Below, piece after piece: positions 6,386 to 11,352 of a DNA stretch of 11,352 nucleotides. The stretch's first letter is position 1. The number at the start of each line of letters is the position of its first letter. Source of the DNA: Leptolyngbya sp. SIO4C5 (GTDB lineage: Bacteria > Cyanobacteriota > Cyanobacteriia > Phormidesmidales > Phormidesmidaceae); contig JAAHIC010000078.1 of NCBI GenBank assembly GCA_010671965.1, positions 1-11,352 of the forward strand, read 5' to 3'. Below the pieces are notes generated by a model. That model searched no databases, was not told where the DNA came from, and was given only the letters and a program-made list of their open reading frames with translations. A program made the translations under genes and the position numbers.

Positions 6386-6992
6386 GTCCCTGCTCCTCCA
6401 AGGCTTACTCCTCGGCCTCTCCATTGCCGCCCCGGTCGGCCCCATCGGCATCCTCTGTATTCGCCGTACCCTAGTTCTGGGTCGTCTATCGGGTTTAGTC
6501 TCTGGCTTGGGCGCGGCCACCGCTGATGGCCTCTATGGCTGCATTGCCGGATTTGGACTGACCTTTTTGACCCAGTTTCTAGTCAGTCAGACCCTCTGGT
6601 TACGGCTCGTCGGTGGCCTGTTTTTGATCTATCTCGGTGCCAAGATTTTTGTTAGTCGGCCTGCTACTGATGCTGCTGCGATCGCCCCCCAGTCCACTTT
6701 GCTAGGGGCCTACCTTTCTACGCTGGGACTGACCCTGACTAACCCGGCAACTATTCTTTCATTTGTGGCTATCTTCGCTGGATTAGGACTGGCTGAAGGC
6801 GATCGCAGCTATTTAGACTCAAGTGTGCTAGTTTTAGGCGTGTTTTTTGGCTCGGCGCTGTGGTGGTGGTTATTGAGCTGGAGTGTTAATCTTTTTCGAG
6901 CCAGGTTCGATCTGCAGCGGCTGCGATGGTTAAATAGGATTTCTGGCTTGATGATGGCTGCTTTTGGTGTTGTTGCCCTAGGTTGGCGTTGA
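6384..6992 (+). CDS. LysE/RhtB-family amino-acid exporter
   Basis: A 202-residue inner-membrane exporter of the LysE superfamily, typical length ~200-210. Six hydrophobic segments are visible: about residues 3-27, 36-60, 70-90, 108-134, 147-168 and 182-201. Diagnostic motifs are APVGPIG at 16-22, GLGAATADGLYG at 41-52 (the charged D48 is conserved in the family), and LTNPATILSF at 118-127. Members export lysine, threonine, homoserine, leucine or related metabolites by proton exchange; the substrate here is not predictable. The ATG at 6384 begins exactly at the first helix, as in homologues. It follows the Lrp/AsnC gene with the repeat leader in between, and its stop lies 5 bases before the M23 gene, so both are probably on one transcript. 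Confidence 0.93.
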   Translation: MSLLLQGLLLGLSIAAPVGPIGILCIRRTLVLGRLSGLVSGLGAATADGLYGCIAGFGLTFLTQFLVSQTLWLRLVGGLFLIYLGAKIFVSRPATDAAAIAPQSTLLGAYLSTLGLTLTNPATILSFVAIFAGLGLAEGDRSYLDSSVLVLGVFFGSALWWWLLSWSVNLFRARFDLQRLRWLNRISGLMMAAFGVVALGWR

Positions 6993-6997
6993 GGCAA

Positions 6998-8206
6998 ATG
7001 GTTCAGCGAATGAGACGACCTAAAGGAATTCAGCGGTGGCTGTGGTGGGGCTGCGCCGGGTTATTGAGCCTGCTGCTGCTGTCTCTGCCTGCCTATCTGG
7101 GAGCTTTCTGGCCGATTCGTTTAGGAAGCCAGCCAGCGATCGCCCAGGCTGAATCCTCGGTGGAAGAGCTACAGCAGCAGCAGCAGGAAATTGAAAACAA
7201 GCGATCGAATCTCAATCAGGAGCGCGATCGCCTGCAAAATTTAGAGCAGGCCGCTGAGCAGCACCTGAGTGGACTGCAGGAAACCATACAGGTTACTGCC
7301 GCTCAAATTCAGGAAACCGAGCGCCGTTTGGCTGCCGCGGAAAAGCTTTTGCAGCAGCTACAGCAAGACTTGATAGTGGCTGAAAAAAACTATCAGGGGA
7401 TGCAGCAGGCTGCAGTGGCGCGGCTCCAGTTCCTGCAGCGGCAGCAGCACAGTCGCGGCTGGGCCGTACTGTTGCAGAGTCAAGACCTGAACCAGTTTAT
7501 CGACCGGCGGCGTCAGCTCAAGCTAGTCTATGCTGCCGATCGCTCTACTCTGGCAGACCTCAAACGCAAAGCGGACGAACTGCAGCAGCGGCGAGCCGAG
7601 GTGGAAAATCAGAAGAATCAGGTGGCCCTTGCAAAGCAGGAACTCTTAGCCCAAAAGCAACAGTACGAAGCCCAAGCGCAGCAGCAAGAACAGCTGATCA
7701 GCCGCCTCAAGCAAGACAGCGCCGCCCTAGAAGCCGCCGAAGCCCAGCTAGCCCGCGACTCCGCCAAGCTAGCTGAGCTAATCCGCCAGCGTATTGCGGC
7801 CCAAAGCAGCACTATTCGCGGCACCGGACAGATGATCTATCCGGCTGGAGGCCGCATTACCAGTAACTTTGGTACCCGCGTTCATCCTATTTTGGGCTAT
7901 CGCCGCTTTCACTCCGGCATTGACTTTGGCGCTAGTCACGGCAGTACTATTCAGGCCGCTGACTCAGGCCGAGTCATCTTTGCGGGCTGGTACGGGGGCT
8001 ATGGCCGCGCCGTGATTGTGGATCATGGGGAAGGGATTACGACGCTGTATGCCCATGCTAGCCAGCTCTATGTCAGTGAGGGCCAAGGGGTAGGGCAGGG
8101 GCAGGCGATCGCCGCCGTTGGCTCCACTGGTCTATCAACCGGGCCACACCTCCACTTTGAGGTACGGCGTAACGGTGAGCCGGTCAATCCCATGAACTTT
8201 CTCTAA
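6998..8206 (+). CDS. EnvC-like murein hydrolase activator / M23 peptidase
   Basis: A 402-residue exported cell-wall protein. A basic N terminus (RMRRPKG) and hydrophobic core at about 14-38 lead to a possible signal-peptidase site after AQA (49-51); otherwise it is a membrane anchor. Residues about 54-270 are a long Gln/Glu/Ala-rich coiled coil (heptads such as EELQQQQQEIENKRSNL), as in EnvC. The C-terminal LytM/M23 domain (about 283-402) contains FGTRVHPILG, HSGID (zinc ligands H305 and D309), YAHAS, and PHLHFEVR (H384 and H386). The zinc site is complete, so unlike E. coli EnvC, whose LytM domain is degenerate, it may cut peptidoglycan cross-links itself. A role in daughter-cell separation or wall remodelling is inferred. 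ATG at 6998 is preferred; an upstream TTG at 6983 would overlap lysE, and ATG at 7010 is also possible. Confidence 0.92.
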   Translation: MVQRMRRPKGIQRWLWWGCAGLLSLLLLSLPAYLGAFWPIRLGSQPAIAQAESSVEELQQQQQEIENKRSNLNQERDRLQNLEQAAEQHLSGLQETIQVTAAQIQETERRLAAAEKLLQQLQQDLIVAEKNYQGMQQAAVARLQFLQRQQHSRGWAVLLQSQDLNQFIDRRRQLKLVYAADRSTLADLKRKADELQQRRAEVENQKNQVALAKQELLAQKQQYEAQAQQQEQLISRLKQDSAALEAAEAQLARDSAKLAELIRQRIAAQSSTIRGTGQMIYPAGGRITSNFGTRVHPILGYRRFHSGIDFGASHGSTIQAADSGRVIFAGWYGGYGRAVIVDHGEGITTLYAHASQLYVSEGQGVGQGQAIAAVGSTGLSTGPHLHFEVRRNGEPVNPMNFL

Positions 8207-8293
8207 TCGCTCAGCCTTCCAGGACGGCAATCCGCCATTGACGGCAGCTTCACCTCCGTCGAAGATAGAAACAAGAGAGCAAGGGAGCTAACT

Positions 8294-8464
8294 GTGTCAA
8301 AGCCTGAACCGACTACTGTACCTAATATAGAGCGACCCAAAACCGGCTTCAATGAATACGCTGAGCGCCTCAACGGTCGGGCGGCTATGGTCGGATTTAT
8401 TATTGTCGTACTGATTGAGTTTATTACCGGAAAAGGCGTACTCGCTTGGTTAGGACTGCATTAG
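8294..8464 (+). CDS. High-light-inducible protein (HLIP, single-helix chlorophyll-binding-like)
   Basis: A 56-residue gene that starts with GTG, so it is easily missed. After a short polar N terminus comes FNEYAERLNGRAAMVGF (residues 19-35), carrying the chlorophyll-binding motif ExxNxR (E24, N27, R29) and AM. A single membrane helix (about 30-47) and the tail GKGVLAWLGLH follow. This is the classic Hli/SCP signature of the light-harvesting-like superfamily. Such thylakoid proteins dimerise, bind chlorophyll and carotenoid, quench excitation, and protect photosystem II assembly or chlorophyll recycling under strong light. A good ribosome site, AGGGAG (8282-8287), sits 6 bases before the GTG. 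It lies 87 bases after the M23 gene with no terminator between; co-transcription or its own promoter are both possible. I saw no clear HLR1-type repeat upstream. Confidence 0.93.
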   Translation: MSKPEPTTVPNIERPKTGFNEYAERLNGRAAMVGFIIVVLIEFITGKGVLAWLGLH

Positions 8465-8535
8465 TCAGCGCCAGCTTTAAGACATCAGTGAGTTAATAGG
8501 TCGCTTCAGAAACAGTATTTCAGTGTGATTTACTC

Positions 8536-8832
8536 ATGAGTCATTCGTTTTCACGATTACTGAGACTGGCCTATCGGCGAGAGCCAGTCGTTAGCTTCAT
8601 TTTTACGGCAGGTCTAGTTGATGCTGTTTTAGGCGGCCTCGAAAGTAGTGGGTCACTCCTCATCTTTGGTTTAGCCGCCAGCGGCGGTGCTTTGGCTTGG
8701 CACTGGTGGCGTAGTCAGCGCCGGCCAGTCAGATTCACTGAGCGATCGCCAGTGCGCTACCTGCCCGATCGCTCAGCCCGTCCTCCTTTACCCATGCTGG
8801 GACTGTCTCACAAGCAGCCGCCTCAGTCTTAG
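8536..8832 (+). CDS. Small two-helix membrane protein of unknown function
   Basis: 98 residues, ATG at 8536, no Shine-Dalgarno. I do not recognise a named family, though the sequence resembles small conserved cyanobacterial membrane proteins. It has a basic N terminus (RLLRLAYRRE, residues 7-16). A first hydrophobic segment spans about 18-34 and contains an acidic residue (D29 in GLVDAVLGG). A second spans about 38-58 and ends in the aromatic-basic patch WHWWRSQRR. A positively charged, Pro-rich tail (RYLPDRSARPPLP) follows. It lies 71 bases after the HLIP gene on the same strand, and a HIP1 site within it (8742-8749) indicates a resident gene. Coding reality is supported by the hydrophobic pattern and the lack of a competing frame; function is unknown, and a link to thylakoid or high-light response would be guilt by association only. 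Confidence 0.7.
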   Translation: MSHSFSRLLRLAYRREPVVSFIFTAGLVDAVLGGLESSGSLLIFGLAASGGALAWHWWRSQRRPVRFTERSPVRYLPDRSARPPLPMLGLSHKQPPQS

Positions 8833-8949
8833 CGCGCCAATATTCCCTCTACTGGCTGAGATCAACTTCTGGCTGAGGCCCTTCTTTAGGGGGAAGCTGA
8901 AAATATGAATATTTGCAAAGCTAGAAAAGTTGTTAAACGGAAATTTCTT

Positions 8950-9291
8950 ATGCAAACTTTTAAGCAAACTTTGCAACAGCTAAGCCGCTGGGCCGTAGCG
9001 GCTGTTTTACTGATGACGGTATGGCTACAGGCACTACCGGCTCAGGCTGCCACGAATGATTTTGTCGATCCTAGCGGTAATGATGTATCCGCGATCGCCA
9101 AGTGTTTACCTCAGCAGCTCACCAAAGGCGACTTGCAGCGGGCTTTAGACAAGTTCGGCAATGACTACCTAGAGCGTGTTTTTGATCTCAAAGAAGACTA
9201 TAGCGAATACGAAATCAGCCAGGCCGAGTCAGAGTTTCAGGCTTGCCTAGAGCGCCAGGGTATTACCCCGGTTGTGAAGCAAAATTCGTAA
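8950..9291 (+). CDS. Small exported protein with two cysteines, function unknown
   Basis: 113 residues from the ATG at 8950. This start gives a standard Sec signal peptide: QTFKQTLQQLSRW, core AVAAVLLMTVWLQAL (15-29), cleavage after AQA (31-33). The mature protein is about 80 residues, acidic and mostly helical, with exactly two Cys (C52 and C99) that could form a disulfide in the periplasm or thylakoid lumen. It contains a helix-friendly repeat-free stretch LTKGDLQRALDKFGNDYLERVF. An earlier in-frame ATG at 8905 adds 15 basic residues and has the G-rich AGGGGGA at 8888-8894 upstream, so it is a real alternative (128 residues). Tandem stops TAA TAG end it at 9289-9294, followed by a strong hairpin. 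I do not recognise the family. Confidence 0.75.
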   Translation: MQTFKQTLQQLSRWAVAAVLLMTVWLQALPAQAATNDFVDPSGNDVSAIAKCLPQQLTKGDLQRALDKFGNDYLERVFDLKEDYSEYEISQAESEFQACLERQGITPVVKQNS

Positions 9292-9314
9292 TAGCCTTTG
9301 CAGGCTGATTGCAT

Positions 9315-9344
9315 AAAGGCACCGCGCGAGTTTGCGGTGCCTTT
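9315..9344. terminator. Strong bidirectional hairpin terminator
   Basis: Perfect 11-base GC-rich arms AAAGGCACCGC (9315-9325) and GCGGTGCCTTT (9334-9344) enclose the loop GCGAGTTT. On the plus strand the stem is followed by GTTGTGTT; on the minus strand its end gives TTTATGC. It sits between the stop at 9289-9291 and the convergent stop at 9351-9353, exactly where two converging transcripts must end, so use in both directions is likely. Confidence 0.85.
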
Positions 9345-9350
9345 GTTGTG

Positions 9351-9947
9351 TTAGCTATCCTCGTCAGGCTGATCCAGGTCGGGCATGACCAGCTCATTGG
9401 CCTGCCAAAGCCGATGACACTCAGCGGGCAGGGGAGCGGGCGATCGCGGTGAACCCAGCATCATTTCTCCAGCCTGAGTGGTGTAAGCCAGGGTTATCTC
9501 CTCGTCAAAGTCACACAGCTTGAGGGTTGTCTGGGCCGATTCTAGGGACTCTGGCGGAAAGTACCGTTTCAGCAGCTTCCGCGACAGGTATTCCACCTGG
9601 ACAGTTTGCTGAGCTGTATTGACAGCCAAGAGCAGCCCTGGGCCTAGAGTCTGATAGCCTTCCCAGGCGATCGCGCCTAACCACTGCTGATAAGTGGCGA
9701 AAAAGCGATCCATTTCATCGGCAGCGGAAACCAAAGAGGCGGATTGATCTGACCGCGATCGCGAGAACAGCTTGCCGAAGAAAGATTTGTTTGCCGGTGC
9801 TTGGGATTGGGGCTGAGGCAAAGCCGCTACTTCTAGCTGAGTTTTCTTGCGGGGCTGACGAAATAAAGGACTATTTTCAACCGTTGCTGCCGAATCTCCC
9901 TGGCGTTCTTGGCGTCGTTGCTGGCGAAGTTTTGCGTTACGTCCCAT
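9351..9947 (-). CDS. Hypothetical protein with basic N terminus, downstream of ruvC
   Basis: 198 residues from the ATG at 9947-9945. The open frame continues upstream to 10133, but that extension overlaps ruvC in another frame and is probably not translated. The N terminus is strongly basic (MGRNAKLRQQRRQERQ, then RKK near residue 33), followed by a Pro/Gln/Ser-rich, probably disordered segment to about residue 70. From about 75 onward it looks folded: helix DEMDRFFATYQQWLGAIAWEG, then strands LLLAVNTAQQTVQVEYLS and TLKLCDFDEEITLAYTT. The C-terminal tail is very acidic (PDLDQPDEDS). No known catalytic motif or signal peptide is visible. The basic head suggests nucleic-acid or ribosome contact, which is only inference. 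It is probably the last gene of the chlI-ruvC transcript, 58 bases after ruvC, ending at the shared hairpin. Confidence 0.75.
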   Translation of the reverse strand: MGRNAKLRQQRRQERQGDSAATVENSPLFRQPRKKTQLEVAALPQPQSQAPANKSFFGKLFSRSRSDQSASLVSAADEMDRFFATYQQWLGAIAWEGYQTLGPGLLLAVNTAQQTVQVEYLSRKLLKRYFPPESLESAQTTLKLCDFDEEITLAYTTQAGEMMLGSPRSPAPLPAECHRLWQANELVMPDLDQPDEDS

Positions 9948-10005
9948 GTGTTTGCGTGACTGGATGTTATGCAGATAGCTAAAACGGCTATTGGCAATTG
10001 TAAGT

Positions 10006-10494
10006 CTATCTTTGGAACCAGGCAGCCAAAGCCAAGGCCAAGGCGTCTGCCGCATCGTCGGGCCGAGGAATCTTTTCCAAAAACAGTTCTCTGGCAACTG
10101 CTTCCTGTACGGCCTGCTTATCGGCATTGCCATACCCTGTCAGCGCCTGTTTTACCTGGGCCGGGGTAAATTCCACAAAAGGGGTTTTCTGCTGGGCCAG
10201 AACGAGCATAATTACGCCTCTGGCCTGGGCCACCAGGATTGTGTTGCCCATGCGATAAAAAAACAGCTTTTCAATAGAGATTAAATCGGGCTGCCACTGA
10301 TCAATTAGGCTGTGGAGATCGTCATAAATAATGCAGAGGCGATCGCCTACCGCTGTTTTGGCAGGCGTTTCAATAATGCCAAAGTCAAGAATAGCCGTAC
10401 TGGACTCCCCTAGCTGACTGGAACATTCACAGTCCAGGACGCCAAAGCCCAGAATGGCTAGTCCTGGGTCTAGGCCCAGAATTCGCTGCGCCAT
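10006..10494 (-). CDS. ruvC: RuvC Holliday-junction resolvase
   Basis: A 162-residue crossover-junction endodeoxyribonuclease. It resolves four-way DNA junctions during recombination and repair, working as a dimer with the RuvAB motor. The RNase H-like fold is recognisable from the N-terminal strand [18 protein letters not shown]. All four acidic metal ligands can be placed: D9, E75 (in LISIEKLFF), D147 and D150 (in [11 protein letters not shown]), matching D7, E66, D138 and D141 of E. coli. [21 protein letters not shown] (109-129) is the conserved DNA-contact region. The ATG at 10494-10492 is chosen because it starts at the first catalytic strand; the longer open frame to 10650 overlaps chlI. 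It begins 7 bases after the chlI stop with no Shine-Dalgarno, so translation is probably coupled to chlI. Confidence 0.95.
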   Translation of the reverse strand: MAQRILGLDPGLAILGFGVLDCECSSQLGESSTAILDFGIIETPAKTAVGDRLCIIYDDLHSLIDQWQPDLISIEKLFFYRMGNTILVAQARGVIMLVLAQQKTPFVEFTPAQVKQALTGYGNADKQAVQEAVARELFLEKIPRPDDAADALALALAAWFQR

Positions 10495-10501
10495 GTGATG
10501 T

Positions 10502-11352
10502 TTAGCGTACCCCTGCTGGCTGTCTGCCGTTGGCGGCAGGTTCTGGTTCGGGCAGGCCGAATACCTGTCGGAAGACTTTTTCAACCTTGTCGCCTGAGTC
10601 AATTGACTCCAGCGGATCTTTGCGTAGGCGGTGCCGCAGACAGAGGGCAATTACCCGGCCAATGTCATCTACGGTCACTTCACTGCGACCTTCATAAGCC
10701 GCTAGCGCTCTGGCCGCCCGGTTGGTAACGATGTCACCCCGTAAACCATCTACGTCTAGCTCTGAGCAGATCTGAGAAATTTTGACCCGATAGTCATGAT
10801 CGATGCTGACGGCCTTGAGCTGTTCCTGAGCACTGACTAGCCGCTGCTGTAGATCAGCCTGTGGCTCTTGATGCTCCGCCAGGTAAGCCTCTGGATCGCG
10901 ATCAAACTCAGAGCGCTCTTCCACGATCTGAACCCGCAGTTCTGGCTCTTTGACCGTACGAATTTCAGCGTGCATACCAAAGCGATCGAGCAGTTGCGGG
11001 CGCAGTTCGCCCTCTTCGGGGTTGCCGGAGCCAATCAGGACAAACTGAGCCGGGTGACGAATGGAAATGCCTTCGCGCTCCACGGTATTCCAGCCAGAGG
11101 CGGCGGAGTCGAGCAGCACGTCTACGAGGTGATCGTCTAGTAGGTTGACCTCATCGACATACAGCAGGCCGCGATTAGCCTTAGCCAGCAGGCCCGGTTC
11201 AAAAGCTTTCACCCCCTCAGAGAGGGCTTTTTCAATATCGATGGTGCCGCAAACTCGGTCTTCGGTAGCGCCCAGCGGCAAATCTACCATCGGCACTTTT
11301 TTCTTGGCCGTTTCAATTCCTTGCCCTAGGCGCTCGCTGAGAACAGCCGGAT
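10502..11352 (-). CDS. chlI: Magnesium chelatase ATPase subunit I, 3' part (5' end outside window)
   Basis: The AAA+ ATPase subunit of magnesium chelatase, which with ChlD and ChlH inserts Mg2+ into protoporphyrin IX, the first committed step of chlorophyll synthesis. The frame is open through the right edge, so about 283 residues are seen and the N-terminal Walker A region is missing. Visible parts, in order: [20 protein letters not shown], characteristic of ChlI/BchI; Walker [12 protein letters not shown]; sensor-1/arginine-finger region [20 protein letters not shown]; and the sensor-2 region [20 protein letters not shown]. The C-terminal helical domain ends in [19 protein letters not shown] at 11296 is an internal Val codon, not the start. 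It is followed by ruvC after 7 bases, forming a probable chlI-ruvC-hypothetical operon. Confidence 0.96.
   Translation of the reverse strand, partial: PAVLSERLGQGIETAKKKVPMVDLPLGATEDRVCGTIDIEKALSEGVKAFEPGLLAKANRGLLYVDEVNLLDDHLVDVLLDSAASGWNTVEREGISIRHPAQFVLIGSGNPEEGELRPQLLDRFGMHAEIRTVKEPELRVQIVEERSEFDRDPEAYLAEHQEPQADLQQRLVSAQEQLKAVSIDHDYRVKISQICSELDVDGLRGDIVTNRAARALAAYEGRSEVTVDDIGRVIALCLRHRLRKDPLESIDSGDKVEKVFRQVFGLPEPEPAANGRQPAGVR

Larger units (their letters stand above)
174..10346. repeat. Dispersed HIP1 octamers (GCGATCGC), at least 26 copies
   Basis: The palindromic octamer GCGATCGC occurs at least 26 times. Examples are 174-181, 552-559, 901-908, 2034-2041, 2919-2926, 3071-3078, 4119-4126, 4972-4979, 5305-5312, 5845-5852, 6678-6685, 7136-7143, 8105-8112, 8742-8749, 9091-9098, 9440-9447, 9755-9762 and 10339-10346. 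Less than one would be expected by chance. Almost all are inside genes. This is the HIP1 repeat known from many cyanobacterial genomes and the best single pointer to the host group. Confidence 0.95.

Noticed and set aside
6172..6520. Minus-strand frames reading EVRKVVEVRK-like peptide repeats
   Set aside because: The repeats come only from the 18-base tandem DNA repeat and overlap lrp and lysE on the other strand.
6983..6997. TTG start for the M23 protein
   Set aside because: It would overlap lysE by 10 bases and has no advantage over the ATG at 6998.
8852..8877. Direct 9-base repeat CTGGCTGAG (8852-8860 and 8869-8877)
   Set aside because: Short, single pair, no accompanying structure or mobile-element feature; likely chance.
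9948..10133. 62-residue extension of the ruvC-downstream protein
   Set aside because: It overlaps the 3' end of ruvC in another frame and looks like out-of-frame RuvC sequence; MGRNAKLRQQRR is the natural start.
10495..10650. 52-residue N-terminal extension of RuvC
   Set aside because: It overlaps chlI in another frame and precedes the conserved start of the catalytic strand ([11 protein letters not shown]).

Overview
The window looks like chromosomal DNA of a cyanobacterium. I counted at least 26 copies of the octamer GCGATCGC (HIP1) in 11.35 kb, about one per 440 bases, which is a cyanobacterial hallmark. The gene content agrees: magnesium chelatase ChlI for chlorophyll synthesis, a high-light-inducible protein (HLIP), a PEP-CTERM surface protein, and small conserved-looking membrane and exported proteins. 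HIP1 is spread evenly through genes on both strands, so no recent foreign island is visible. I saw no insertion sequence, CRISPR array, rRNA or tRNA. The genus cannot be fixed from the sequence; a filamentous or Leptolyngbya/Synechococcus-like lineage is a guess.

Layout, left to right. (1) The C-terminal end of a TrkH/KtrB-type K+ transporter (+) runs in from the left edge. It converges on an AI-2E/PerM-family membrane protein (-). (2) A tldD-tldE(pmbA) pair on the minus strand, with a 4-base ATGA overlap, encodes the two halves of a TldD/E metalloprotease. (3) A lone PEP-CTERM exported protein (-) follows, with a hairpin after its 3' end. (4) A 315-base divergent intergenic region holds two adjacent perfect palindromes. 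(5) A plus-strand cluster follows: Lrp/AsnC regulator, a G-free leader of four 18-base repeats, a LysE/RhtB exporter, an EnvC-like M23 murein hydrolase or activator 5 bases downstream, a 56-residue HLIP, a 98-residue two-helix membrane protein, and a 113-residue exported protein ending at a strong hairpin terminator. (6) Converging from the right edge on the minus strand are chlI (3' part), ruvC 7 bases later, and a basic-N-terminus protein of unknown function.

The genes are mostly housekeeping, cell-envelope and stress functions. The most coherent local unit is lrp-lysE: a feast/famine-type regulator next to an amino-acid exporter. Its tight linkage to a wall hydrolase and then an HLIP is less expected. 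The HLIP gene (8294-8464) is short, begins with GTG and is easily missed. I did not find a clearly new multi-gene system. The best leads are the twin palindromes before lrp, the G-free repeat leader of lysE, the lrp-lysE-M23-hli linkage and three proteins of unknown function.
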